Assembly: GCA_035571515.1 (NCBI GenBank)
Contig: DATNCQ010000143.1
Coordinates: forward strand, 26,445-90,444
Reading direction: 5' to 3'
DNA length: 64,000 nucleotides
Source: Gp6-AA40 sp035571515
GTDB lineage: Bacteria > Acidobacteriota > Vicinamibacteria > Vicinamibacterales > UBA2999
Position numbers and translations under genes: made by a program. This document shows, piece after piece, positions 1-7,194 of this stretch. Below the pieces are notes generated by a model. It was not told the origin of the DNA, did no database searches, and was given only the letters and a program-made list of their open reading frames with translations. Every line of letters starts with the position of its first letter. Within the stretch, counting starts at the first letter, position 1.

Positions 1-150
1 GGCGAGCACGACGGCGCCGGCCTGCGCCGCGAGCGGGTTCTCCGCGGCGACGATGCCGCGCGTGGAGACCGCCATCGACCGCGCCTGCGAGCGGCCGATC
101 TGGATGCGGACGTAATCGGCGTTCAGACTGGCTTTAGGCGAGGTAGTCAA
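1..150 (-). CDS. ggt: Gamma-glutamyltransferase, N-terminal fragment (runs off window)
   Basis: Reading leftward, the frame gives a stretch containing RSMAVSTRGIVAAENPLAAQ followed by AGAVVLA, which matches the conserved N-terminus of gamma-glutamyltranspeptidases (N-terminal nucleophile hydrolases that cleave or transfer the gamma-glutamyl group of glutathione). Only the first 50 or so codons are inside the window, so the catalytic Thr cannot be seen. The start is taken as TTG at 150, about 8 nt after GGAAGGG; the first in-frame ATG (75) already lies inside the conserved block. No signal peptide is visible, unlike periplasmic GGTs. It overlaps the end of the small frame upstream by 17 nt. 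Confidence 0.7.
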   Translation of the reverse strand, partial: MTTSPKASLNADYVRIQIGRSQARSMAVSTRGIVAAENPLAAQAGAVVLA

Positions 151-262
151 CCATTTTCCCTTCCCACACCGAGCGCTGCTCCAGCGGCAGCATCGCGACG
201 AGCGCCTCGATGGCCGTTTTGGTCGGACCGATGCGGTATTGATAGAGGGCTGATTTTATCAG
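134..262 (-). CDS. Small hypothetical ORF, start unclear
   Basis: An open frame of about 42 codons ends in TAA at 134-136 and contains the segment IGPTKTAIEALVAMLPLEQR. It has protein-like composition and just precedes the gamma-glutamyltransferase start, but no ATG, GTG or TTG gives the full length; the first ATG (193) leaves only 19 codons. It may be the tail of a gene whose front was lost when the GTAG-type palindrome at 274-297 arrived upstream. No family recognised. Confidence 0.25.
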   Translation of the reverse strand: MIKSALYQYRIGPTKTAIEALVAMLPLEQRSVWEGKMVDYLA

Positions 263-273
263 GTGGCTCGGCA

Positions 274-297
274 GGTCCGGCTGAAGCCGGACCCTAC
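274..297 (-). repeat. GTAG-type REP-like palindrome
   Basis: Read on the minus strand, GTAG is followed by a perfect 20-bp palindrome (GGTCCGGCTTCAGCCGGACC, 274-293). The GTAG-plus-palindrome layout is that of REP elements mobilised by RAYT transposases. Similar elements with different palindrome sequence recur at 48673, 50926-51101 and 54104-54166. Confidence 0.7.
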
Positions 298-344
298 CGC
301 GAACGCGCTCTCGCGCGCGACGCGCCCATCATGGTTGGCGGCAA

Positions 345-587
345 TCACCGCGCGTGGCGCAGCGGCACCACGTGCTCGAGGACCGCGCCATCCGGCTGCG
401 CGGCACGCGCGCGCTGCCGGCGCGTCTCGAGACGCCGGCGCAGCACCTGCCGCTGCCGTTCCGAACGGCCCAGCCGCTGACGAAGCAGGTCACGCTGACG
501 GTGGCTCTGCTCGAGCTCGGCGCCGAGCCGCCGATCGGCTGGCAGGCGACTGACCAAATCGCGTACAAAGCGAGCCCGCCGGCTCAT
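345..587 (-). CDS. Small basic, Arg/Gln-rich helical protein of unknown function
   Basis: An 80-residue frame starting with ATG (MSRRARFVRDLVSRLP). The middle (residues 20-60) is rich in Arg, Gln, Glu and Leu with spacing suggesting an amphipathic helix or coiled coil, which is more protein-like than the Ser/Arg-rich alternative frames across the same DNA. No family is recognised and no strong ribosome binding site precedes the start. It is divergent from the small gene at 611, 23 bp away. It could still be a chance open frame in GC-rich DNA. Confidence 0.4.
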   Translation of the reverse strand: MSRRARFVRDLVSRLPADRRLGAELEQSHRQRDLLRQRLGRSERQRQVLRRRLETRRQRARAAQPDGAVLEHVVPLRHAR

Positions 588-610
588 TTGAAGGCGATAA
601 TAGCCCCGCG

Positions 611-835
611 ATGACCGCCTCGCACGAAGGGCGCGTGGCCACCTTGTGGAACCTCATGTTCAAGGAGGACCGGGTGAGCTGTGCCGTGTATCACGGCACG
701 CATGGGATGGAGCTGCGGGTCGAGTCGCAGTGCGGCGTCATCCTGACCGAGCCGTTCGACCTGCAGCCGAGGGCGATGGCGAGGACGCGGGCGCTCCGCG
801 AATCGTTGCTACGCCGTGGGTGGCGTGAAGGCTGA
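611..835 (+). CDS. Small hypothetical protein, 74 aa
   Basis: A 74-residue frame beginning MTASHEGRVATLWNLMFKED with mixed, protein-like composition (CAVYHGTHGMELRVES in the middle) and a basic C-terminus. The sequence reads like a compact alpha/beta peptide; no domain is recognised. Its stop directly abuts the stop of the convergent exported protein (836-1252). The start has no good Shine-Dalgarno; ATG at 656 is an alternative. Called mainly because the alternative frames look like shadows. Confidence 0.5.
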   Translation: MTASHEGRVATLWNLMFKEDRVSCAVYHGTHGMELRVESQCGVILTEPFDLQPRAMARTRALRESLLRRGWREG

Positions 836-1252
836 CTACCGCCGCTCGGCGCGGTGTTCGTTCAGGTGATTGTGGACCGCGAGGTAGACGCGGAACGCGG
901 TCATCGTCCAGAGGCCGGCCGCCGCGAGCTTGTCGTGCTTCGGTCCCACCGTGAAGTTCCACGCGCTGACGCCGGCGACGTCGATGATGCCGCCGAGCGA
1001 CACCATTCGCGCGGGGTTCGCCTGCAGCGGCTTCAGCAGCGGGTTCGTTTCCTGGACCTTGTAGAACTTCAGGGCGTGATACGTGGTGATCCAGTCCGCG
1101 GTCGCCGCGGTGCCCGCCGCAATCGTCGGCCAGTACAACCGGGTACCCCTTTGCGGCACCAGTGCCGGCTCCTGTGCAAACGCCGCCGATGGAAAGACGC
1201 TGGCGACGAGCAGTGCTGCCGCGAGGACTCGAACCTTCCGACTGCAGGGCAT
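836..1252 (-). CDS. Exported small protein of unknown function
   Basis: 138 aa. Residues 1-26 form a classical Sec signal peptide: basic MPCSRKVR, a hydrophobic core, then SAAFAQ with a likely cleavage after AFA. The mature part has a segment around TADWITTYHALKFYKVQETN and two moderately hydrophobic stretches (around 85-105 and 115-130) that could be membrane helices, so it may be inner-membrane anchored rather than soluble. No family recognised. It is divergent from the NamZ-like gene at 1292 with about 40 bp between starts, so the two may share a promoter region. Confidence 0.7.
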   Translation of the reverse strand: MPCSRKVRVLAAALLVASVFPSAAFAQEPALVPQRGTRLYWPTIAAGTAATADWITTYHALKFYKVQETNPLLKPLQANPARMVSLGGIIDVAGVSAWNFTVGPKHDKLAAAGLWTMTAFRVYLAVHNHLNEHRAERR

Positions 1253-1291
1253 GACGGCTCTATCGGCCCCAACGTGCTAATTCTTTAGGTA

Positions 1292-2464
1292 ATGCCCGCC
1301 GCCGTCCGCCTCGGCTCCGACGTGCTTCTCTGCTCCAACCGCCTGACGGCGGCCAGGGTCGGCGTGGTCTGCAACCACGCGTCGATCGACCGCGGCTTCC
1401 TGCACGTGATCGACCGCGTGGCGACGTGCGAGGGGGTGACGCTGGGCGCCATTTTCGGGCCCCAGCACGGCTTCCGCTCCGACGTGCAGGACAACATGGT
1501 GGAGACGCCGCACGGCGACGACCCGCGGCGGCGCGTGCCCGTGTACTCGCTTTACAGCGAGACGCGCGAGCCGACTGCGGAGATGCTGCGCGGCCTCGAC
1601 GCGCTCGTCATCGACCTGCAGGACATCGGCGCGCGCATCTATACCTACATCTATACGATGGCCAACTGCATGCGGGCCGCGGCGCGCAACCGCGTGCAGG
1701 TGATCGTGTGCGACCGGCCGAACCCGATCGGCGGCGAGGCGATCGAGGGCGCGACGCTCCGCACCGGCTGGGAGTCGTTCGTCGGCCAGTTTCCCATCCC
1801 GATGCGCCACGGCATGACCATCGGCGAGCTCGCGATGCTGTTCAACGACGCGTTCGGCATCGGCGCCCGCCTCGACGTGGTGCGCATGGAAGGATGGACG
1901 CGCGGCATGTACGCCGACGAGACGGGCCTGCCGTGGGTGATGCCGTCACCGAACATGCCGACGCTCGACACCGCGATCGTCTACCCGGGCACGGTGCTGT
2001 TCGAAGGCACGATGCTGTCGGAGGGGCGCGGCACGACGCGGCCGTTCGAGCTGGTCGGGGCGCCGTGGATTGACGCGGAGCGCTTTGCGGCCGGGATGAA
2101 CGGCGCCGGCCTCGCGGGCGCCTACTTCCGTCCCGCCGGCTTCGAGCCGACGTTCCAGAAGCACGCGAAGCAGCCGTGCGGCGGCTGCCAGATTCACGTC
2201 ACCGACCGCCAGGCGTTCGAGCCGGTCATCACGGGCGTCGCGCTGATCGACATGTTCCGCCGCCTCGATCCGGGCCGCTTCGCGTGGCGGCAGCCGCCGT
2301 ACGAGTACGAGCACGACAAGATGCCGATCGACATCCTCGCCGGCGCGGACACACTGCGACAGCAGATCGAGACCGGCGTTCCCATTCGCGACATCGGGGC
2401 GAGCTGGAAGGACGACGAAGCCGCGTTTCGCAAGTTGCGTCAGCAGTACTTGCTGTACGAGTAG
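1292..2464 (+). CDS. DUF1343 / NamZ-type exo-beta-N-acetylmuramidase
   Basis: 390 aa, full length for DUF1343. Diagnostic segments are GPQHGFRSDVQDNM (about 55-68), ALVIDLQDIGARIYTYIYT (about 105-123) and CDRPNPIGG (about 142-150). The characterised member NamZ removes N-acetylmuramic acid from the non-reducing end of peptidoglycan fragments, so a role in cell-wall recycling is likely. Unlike many relatives, no signal peptide is visible, suggesting a cytoplasmic enzyme. The start ATG follows a divergent intergenic region. The stop is followed by the heptamer hairpin at 2478-2541, which separates it from the convergent LOG gene. Confidence 0.88.
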   Translation: MPAAVRLGSDVLLCSNRLTAARVGVVCNHASIDRGFLHVIDRVATCEGVTLGAIFGPQHGFRSDVQDNMVETPHGDDPRRRVPVYSLYSETREPTAEMLRGLDALVIDLQDIGARIYTYIYTMANCMRAAARNRVQVIVCDRPNPIGGEAIEGATLRTGWESFVGQFPIPMRHGMTIGELAMLFNDAFGIGARLDVVRMEGWTRGMYADETGLPWVMPSPNMPTLDTAIVYPGTVLFEGTMLSEGRGTTRPFELVGAPWIDAERFAAGMNGAGLAGAYFRPAGFEPTFQKHAKQPCGGCQIHVTDRQAFEPVITGVALIDMFRRLDPGRFAWRQPPYEYEHDKMPIDILAGADTLRQQIETGVPIRDIGASWKDDEAAFRKLRQQYLLYE

Positions 2465-2477
2465 GGCGCGAGAAACG

Positions 2478-2541
2478 CCCAACTTCCAACTCCCGACTTC
2501 CAAGAGCTGCTTGGGAGTTGGAGGTTGGACGTTGGGAGTTG
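2478..2541. repeat. Paired 7-bp tandem-repeat arms (TTGGGAG type)
   Basis: Left arm 2478-2504 is four heptamers (CCCAACT, TCCAACT, CCCGACT, then partial TCCAAG). Right arm 2511-2541 is four heptamers (TTGGGAG, TTGGAGG, TTGGACG, TTGGGAG) plus TTG. The arms are imperfectly complementary around a 6-nt centre, so the RNA from either strand would fold into a long hairpin. It lies between convergent genes and could serve as a bidirectional terminator. Confidence 0.85.
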
Positions 2542-2555
2542 ACCCGCGAAGAGCC

Positions 2556-3431
2556 CTACGCCCCCGCCCCGGACCGCGTCTTGGCGATGCCGGGCGCTTT
2601 CTTCTCCTGCGTGATGGGCGGCGTCAGGTGGTACTCGGTCAGGTGCGCCTTGAGCAGCTGGAACGCGCTCTCCGGCGTGTCGGCGCGCGTCAGCAGGTCG
2701 ACATCGCGGTCGGCGATCGCGCCCCACTCCACGAGCGGCTTCATGTTGAGAATGGGATCCCAGTACTCGCTGCCGTAGAGCACGATCTGAATCTGCTTGG
2801 CGAGCTTCTCCGTCTGCATCAGCGTGAGGATCTCGAACATCTCGTCGAGCGTGCCGAACCCGCCGGGAAAGATCACCAGCGCCTTCGCGAGGTAGGCGAA
2901 CCAGAACTTGCGCATGAAGAAGTAGTGGAACTCGAAGTGCAAGCCGTCGGTGATGTAGCGGTTCGGACCCTGCTCGTGCGGCAGGCTGATGTTGAGGCCG
3001 ATCGTCTTTCCGCCGGCGTCGGACGCGCCGCGGTTGGCCGCCTCCATGATGCCGGGGCCGCCGCCCGAGGTGACGACGAAACGGTGGTGCGTGGTGTCGA
3101 GGCCCTGCGCCCACTCGGTGAGCATGTGCGCCAGCTCGCGCGCCTCCTCGTAGTAGCGCGACCACTCCACGGCGCGGCGCCCGCGCGCCAGGATCTCGTC
3201 GACGTCGCGGCTGCTGCCGACGCCGTGCACCTTCAGCAGCTCGTCGAGCGCGTGCTGTGCCGCCTCGCGGCTGTGAATGCGCGCCGAGCCGAAGAACACG
3301 ACGGTGTCCTGGATGTTCTGCAGCTTGAAGCGCCGCTGCGGCTCGAGGTATTCGGCGAGGAGGCGGATGGGACGCGCGTCTTCGCTCTTCAGGAAGGAAG
3401 GATCGAGGTAGGCCTTCGGCTGCGAACCCAT
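2556..3431 (-). CDS. LOG-family nucleotide 5'-monophosphate phosphoribohydrolase
   Basis: 291 aa from ATG 3431 (MGSQPKAYLD); an upstream in-frame ATG at 3467 would run into the divergent gene. The Rossmann-like core shows VFFGSARI, TSGGGPGIMEAANRGA and the signature PGGFGTLDEMFE, the nucleotide-binding and catalytic motif of the LOG/PpnN (TIGR00730) family, which splits the N-glycosidic bond of nucleoside monophosphates or cytokinin ribosides. About 290 residues is longer than minimal LOG enzymes (about 190) and fits the group with an extra N-terminal helical segment. It converges on the NamZ-like gene and ends with an Ala/Gly tail. Confidence 0.88.
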   Translation of the reverse strand: MGSQPKAYLDPSFLKSEDARPIRLLAEYLEPQRRFKLQNIQDTVVFFGSARIHSREAAQHALDELLKVHGVGSSRDVDEILARGRRAVEWSRYYEEARELAHMLTEWAQGLDTTHHRFVVTSGGGPGIMEAANRGASDAGGKTIGLNISLPHEQGPNRYITDGLHFEFHYFFMRKFWFAYLAKALVIFPGGFGTLDEMFEILTLMQTEKLAKQIQIVLYGSEYWDPILNMKPLVEWGAIADRDVDLLTRADTPESAFQLLKAHLTEYHLTPPITQEKKAPGIAKTRSGAGA

Positions 3432-3475
3432 CCCCCGATTATGGATGCTGGGCCGCGTTGGTGTCACACTGTGGT

Positions 3476-3940
3476 GTGCTCGAGTTCACGACGGACCTCG
3501 TCATCGTCGCCCCGCCGACGAAGGTGCTCGAGGCCTTCTTCGATCCGAAGGCGCTGGCGGCGTGGTGGCAGGCGAAACAGGCGGTCTGCGTGCCTCGTCC
3601 GCTGGGCAGCTATGCCGTCGAGTGGGAGCCGACCGAGTGGCGTGACGAGGTTCTCGGCCGCCTCGGCGGTGCGCTGCACGCGACCGTGATGGAGTTCAAG
3701 CCCGGACGCGAGTTCTTCCTCGCCGACACGTACTGGCTGCCGCCCGACGGGGATCCCATCGGACCGATGGCGCTCGAGGTCACCTGCAGCCGGCACACAT
3801 GGGGCACCCAGCTGCACCTCCGCCAATCGGGCTACGAGGAAGGCGTGCGGTGGCGCAGGTATTACGAGTTGATCGGCCCGGGATGGAACCGCGCGCTCGA
3901 GTCGCTGAAGAAGTTCGTCGAGCGTGGCAGGGTGGAGTAA
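3476..3940 (+). CDS. SRPBCC / AHSA1-type ligand-binding protein
   Basis: 154 aa from GTG 3476 (VLEFTTDLVIVAPP). Features typical of activator-of-Hsp90-type START folds are the opening beta strand, the VLEAFFDPKALAAWW segment (about 18-32), a central region with repeated strands, and a C-terminal helix (YYELIGPGWNRALESLKKFVE). The ligand is unknown. An upstream TTG at 3458 would add six residues but crowd the divergent LOG promoter. It converges with pyruvate kinase, with 3 bp between stops. Functional prediction beyond the fold is not possible from sequence. Confidence 0.8.
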   Translation: MLEFTTDLVIVAPPTKVLEAFFDPKALAAWWQAKQAVCVPRPLGSYAVEWEPTEWRDEVLGRLGGALHATVMEFKPGREFFLADTYWLPPDGDPIGPMALEVTCSRHTWGTQLHLRQSGYEEGVRWRRYYELIGPGWNRALESLKKFVERGRVE

Positions 3941-3943
3941 TCC

Positions 3944-5356
3944 TCACACCCGTTGCAGCTTCAGGAAGTTCGACGGACCGGCCGCCAGGTCCGGCGAGAT
4001 GCTGACGATCACGATGGCGGACTGCGGCGCCACGAGCGAGCGCGAGACGAGCATCTCGCCGATCTTCGTGATCGTCTCCGCGACATCGCCGCCGAGATCG
4101 CAGATGAGCGGGACGACCCCCCACGCGAGCGCGAGCTGGCGCGCGATCGCGTCGCTCCCGGTGGCCGCGTAGATCGACGCGCGCGGCCGCAGCGCCGACA
4201 GCACGCGCGCGGTCTTGCCGCCGCGGGTGACCGCGACGATGGCGGCTGCGTTGCTGTGTCCGGCAAGCGTCACGGCCGCTTCGCAGAGGGCGAGGCCGGG
4301 CCCCGACAACAGGTGCGTATCGGCCGGCGTCATCGACGCCGCCGGCGGCATCTGTTCGGCGTCGCGGATGATGAGCTCCAGCGTCTGCACCGCCCTCACC
4401 GGATACCTGCCTGCCGCCGTCTCGCCCGCGAGCATGATGGCGTCCACCCCGTCGTCCACGGCGTTGGCGGCGTCGCTCACCTCCGCGCGAGTCGGGCGCG
4501 GCTCGTTGCGCATGGATTCCAGCACCTGCGTCGCGACGATGACGGGGATGACGCGGGCGCGCGCCTTGCGCGTGATCTCCTTCTGGATGCGCGGCACCCG
4601 CTCGAGCGGCAGCTCGAGGCCGAGATCGCCGCGCGCGACCATCACCGCGTCGCACACCTCCAGGATCTCGTCGATGCGCTCGACCGCCTGCGGCCGTTCG
4701 AGCTTGGCGACGAGCGGCGTGCGCGGGGTGCCCGCCTTCACGAGCGCGGCGCGCGCCTGCCGCAGGTCCTCGGCGGTCTGCACGAAGCTGAGCGCGACGT
4801 AATCGACGCCCATCCCCGCGCCGAAGGTCAGGTCGTCGACGTCCTTCGGCGTCAGCGCGTTGGCCGCCAACACGACGCCAGGCACGTTGATCCCCTTGTG
4901 TTCCCCGAGCACGCCGCCGTCGACCACCGTCGTCCGCAGCTCGCTGCCGGACACGCTCTCGACGCGCAGCTGGATGTGTCCGTCATCGAGCAGCAGCGCG
5001 TTGCCGGCGGACACGGCCTTCGTGAGATCGAAGGTCGTCGAGATGACGCCGCCCTCGCCCGCCGCACCGCCGATCACCACGCGCAGCGGGTCGCCGGCCT
5101 TCAGCTCGATCGGCTGATGGTTCTTCAACTCGCCGGTGCGGATCTTCGGGCCGCTGAGATCCTGCATGATGGCGACGTGGCGCCCGACGTGTTCGGCGGC
5201 GCCCCGGATGCGTCCGATCGCCGTGCCGTGCGTGTCGTGCGTGCCGTGCGAGAAGTTGAGGCGGAAGACGTCGGTGCCGGCGCCGATCAACGCGCGAATG
5301 ATGTCGTCGCTGTCGCTGGCCGGACCAACGGTGGCGATGATCTTGGTGTGTCTCAC
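3944..5356 (-). CDS. pyk: Pyruvate kinase
   Basis: 470 aa, standard length. GTG 5356 (VRHTKIIATVGPAS) is chosen because conservation begins there; the open frame continues upstream but reads as shadow of the genes on the other strand. Motifs: RLNFSHGTHDTH (about 32-43), QDLSGPKIRTG, MVARGDLGLELPLERVP (the metal and phosphoenolpyruvate region), and NAVDDGVDAIMLAGETAAG. It converts phosphoenolpyruvate plus ADP to pyruvate plus ATP in the last step of glycolysis. The C-terminal domain (about 340-470) is present. Minus-strand TACTCT about 9 nt before the start could be a -10 element. Divergent from the small gene at 5384. Confidence 0.95.
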   Translation of the reverse strand: MRHTKIIATVGPASDSDDIIRALIGAGTDVFRLNFSHGTHDTHGTAIGRIRGAAEHVGRHVAIMQDLSGPKIRTGELKNHQPIELKAGDPLRVVIGGAAGEGGVISTTFDLTKAVSAGNALLLDDGHIQLRVESVSGSELRTTVVDGGVLGEHKGINVPGVVLAANALTPKDVDDLTFGAGMGVDYVALSFVQTAEDLRQARAALVKAGTPRTPLVAKLERPQAVERIDEILEVCDAVMVARGDLGLELPLERVPRIQKEITRKARARVIPVIVATQVLESMRNEPRPTRAEVSDAANAVDDGVDAIMLAGETAAGRYPVRAVQTLELIIRDAEQMPPAASMTPADTHLLSGPGLALCEAAVTLAGHSNAAAIVAVTRGGKTARVLSALRPRASIYAATGSDAIARQLALAWGVVPLICDLGGDVAETITKIGEMLVSRSLVAPQSAIVIVSISPDLAAGPSNFLKLQRV

Positions 5357-5383
5357 GTGGCGATCAGAGTACGCTGTACGGGC

Positions 5384-5632
5384 ATGACGGTGAAAGCGTG
5401 GCTCGAAATGGCAATGCACGACGCGGAGCGGCGCGGCCTTCCCGAACTCAAGCCGCTGCTCGAGGCGCTCGCCAGGGCGACGTCGGCGCTCAGAACGGCG
5501 GAGTGGAACGCCGACGCCACCGGCGACGCGGCGCTCGGTCCGGATCCCGGATCCCCTTCGACTCCGCTCGGGGCAAGCGCGAACCCCCTCGACTCCGCTC
5601 GCGGCAAGGCGGATCCCGGCCGTGGGCGCTGA
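5384..5632 (+). CDS. Small helical protein with repeat-derived C-terminus
   Basis: 82 aa. Residues 1-50 (MTVKAWLEMAMHDAERRGLP, then an Ala/Leu-rich helix) look like a genuine compact helical peptide. From about residue 52 the protein is encoded by the interspersed element at 5541-5616 and reads DPGSPSTPLGAS and similar, low-complexity and not protein-like. The native C-terminus has therefore probably been replaced. It overlaps the GTG start of the amidase by 11 nt and is likely co-transcribed with it. No family recognised. Confidence 0.6.
   Translation: MTVKAWLEMAMHDAERRGLPELKPLLEALARATSALRTAEWNADATGDAALGPDPGSPSTPLGASANPLDSARGKADPGRGR
5541..5616 (+). repeat. Heptamer plus 24-bp core element (H-H-C-H-C-H)
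   Basis: Order: CGGATCC, CGGATCC, a 24-bp core (5555-5578), GCGAACC, a second 24-bp core (5586-5609), CGGATCC. Both cores contain TCGACTCCGCTCG and end in GGCAAG(C/G). The same core and heptamers occur in inverted orientation inside addA (14183-14234), and a partial core lies at the end of moaE (50657-50674). Here the element codes for the tail of the small protein at 5384. Confidence 0.85.
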
Positions 5633-7013
5633 CCCGCTGACCATTGCCGGCCTGTCGCGCGCGCTCGAGGCACGCGAGACGACAGCCGAAGCAGTCGTCG
5701 AGCGATGCCTCCAGCGCATCGCGGAGCGCAACGCGGCACTCAACGCGTTCATCACCGTGTTCGGGGACGAGGCTCGCGAGCGGGCGCGCGCGGCCGACCG
5801 TGAGATGGCCGCCGGGCGGCGCCGCGGTCCGCTGCACGGCGTCCCGATTTCGCTGAAGGACCTGTTCGACGTGCGCGGCACGGCGACCACCGCCGCCTCG
5901 CGCGTGCGCGAGCACCACGTGGCCGACGCCGACGCGCCGTCGGTCGCCGCGCTGCGCGACGCCGGCGCGATCATCATCGGCAAGACGAACCTGCACGAGT
6001 TCGCCTTCGGCACCACCAACGAGGATTCGGCGTTCGGGCCCGCACGGCATCCGCACGACCCGAACCGATCGCCGGGCGGGTCGTCGGGCGGCTCCGCGGC
6101 GTCGGTCGCCGACGGGATGTGTTTCGCGTCGATGGGCACCGATACCGGGGGGTCGATTCGCATTCCATCGGCGGTCTGCGGGCTCGTCGGCCTGAAGCCG
6201 GCATTCGGCGAGCTCTCGACGGAAGGCGTCGTCCCGCTCAGCGGCACACTCGACCACATCGGGCCGATCTGCCGGTCTGTCGAAGATGCGGCAATCCTCT
6301 ACGACGTGTTGCGCGGCGGCGGCGTGCGTCCCACCGGCAAGCCGATCGACCTTCGCGCGCTGCGTCTCGGCGTCGCTCGCGGCTACTTCATGGCGCTGCT
6401 CGACCCGCAGGTCGCGGCCGCCTTCGACGCCGCGTGCGAACGGCTGCGCGAGGCCGGCGCCAGGCTGGAGGAGGTGTCGATTCCGCATGTCGGAGACGTC
6501 GCCGCCATCTACCTCCACATCGTGCTGACGGAGGCGGCCGCCTATCACGCGAAGACGCTCGAACGACGGCCCGAGGATTACACGCCGAACGTTCGCATCC
6601 GGCTCGAGATGGGACGCTATGTCTTGGGCGAGGACTACGCGAGAGCGATGCGGGGACGCGAGTTGATTCGGCGCGAGGTGGATGCCGCGCTCGAAGACCA
6701 GGACGCCTTGCTGCTTCCGACGCTCCCGATTCCCGCGCCGAAGATTGGCGCGGCGACGGTCAGGATCGGCGCGGTCGAGGAACCGGTCCGCAACGTGATG
6801 CTGCGCTGTACGCAGGCCTTCAACCTCTCAGGCCATCCGGCGTTGTCACTTCCGTGTGGCAGCACCACGGACGGCCTTCCGGTCGGCGCGCAGATCGTTG
6901 GCGCGGCTGGCGACACACCTGGACTCCTGCGGGTCGCCGGGGCGGTCGAATCCATCGTGGCCGCGCGCGCGGCCGCGCACGCCGGCTATCTCGGGCCGGG
7001 CGGCTCCCGTTGA
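5622..7013 (+). CDS. Amidase-signature hydrolase (GatA-like)
   Basis: 463 aa. The amidase-signature Ser-cisSer-Lys triad is visible: Lys in HGVPISLKDLFDVRG (about 75), the Gly/Ser-rich loop SPGGSSGGSAAS (about 150), and nucleophile region GTDTGGSIRIPSA (about 172-184). The family hydrolyses amide bonds, and GatA members form part of the Glu-tRNA(Gln) amidotransferase. No gatB or gatC lies nearby, and the upstream partner is only a small unknown protein, so a stand-alone amidase is more likely. The GTG start overlaps the upstream gene by 11 nt and lies just after the repeat element. The C-terminus overlaps a small opposite-strand gene. Confidence 0.85.
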   Translation: MGADPLTIAGLSRALEARETTAEAVVERCLQRIAERNAALNAFITVFGDEARERARAADREMAAGRRRGPLHGVPISLKDLFDVRGTATTAASRVREHHVADADAPSVAALRDAGAIIIGKTNLHEFAFGTTNEDSAFGPARHPHDPNRSPGGSSGGSAASVADGMCFASMGTDTGGSIRIPSAVCGLVGLKPAFGELSTEGVVPLSGTLDHIGPICRSVEDAAILYDVLRGGGVRPTGKPIDLRALRLGVARGYFMALLDPQVAAAFDAACERLREAGARLEEVSIPHVGDVAAIYLHIVLTEAAAYHAKTLERRPEDYTPNVRIRLEMGRYVLGEDYARAMRGRELIRREVDAALEDQDALLLPTLPIPAPKIGAATVRIGAVEEPVRNVMLRCTQAFNLSGHPALSLPCGSTTDGLPVGAQIVGAAGDTPGLLRVAGAVESIVAARAAAHAGYLGPGGSR

Positions 7014-7150
7014 GGCTGAACGTCGGGCAGATCCGCCGGCGGGATGTCCGGCGGCGGCACCACCGGAATGTCCGGCGGCGGCGCGTCGATGAGGTCAGGT
7101 ACGCCTTCGCGGCGCGGCGTCGAGTCGGGAGGCTGCGGGTGCTCGAACAT
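6986..7150 (-). CDS. Short proline-rich peptide, 54 aa
   Basis: ATG at 7150 opens a 54-codon frame (MFEHPQPPDSTPRREGVPDL, then DAPPPDIPVVPPPDIPPADL). Repeated PP-D-I/L-P units make up the second half. The regular Pro-Asp-Ile/Leu periodicity resembles small Pro-rich proteins, but GC-rich antisense frames can imitate this. It overlaps the 3' end of the amidase by 28 nt in opposite orientation and is divergent from the hydrolase at 7195. No function can be given. Confidence 0.4.
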   Translation of the reverse strand: MFEHPQPPDSTPRREGVPDLIDAPPPDIPVVPPPDIPPADLPDVQPQREPPGPR

Positions 7151-7194
7151 GGGGTCCGCTGCTGCAACCAACTTGCCGCCGCTATCTCGACCGC

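Noticed and set aside
5541..5616. Heptamer-core element as an insertion sequence end
   Set aside because: No transposase frame, no terminal inverted repeats with target duplication could be seen.
3953..5632. Long open frame of over 550 codons on the plus strand
   Set aside because: It is the antisense shadow of pyruvate kinase; only its last part from 5384 is protein-like.
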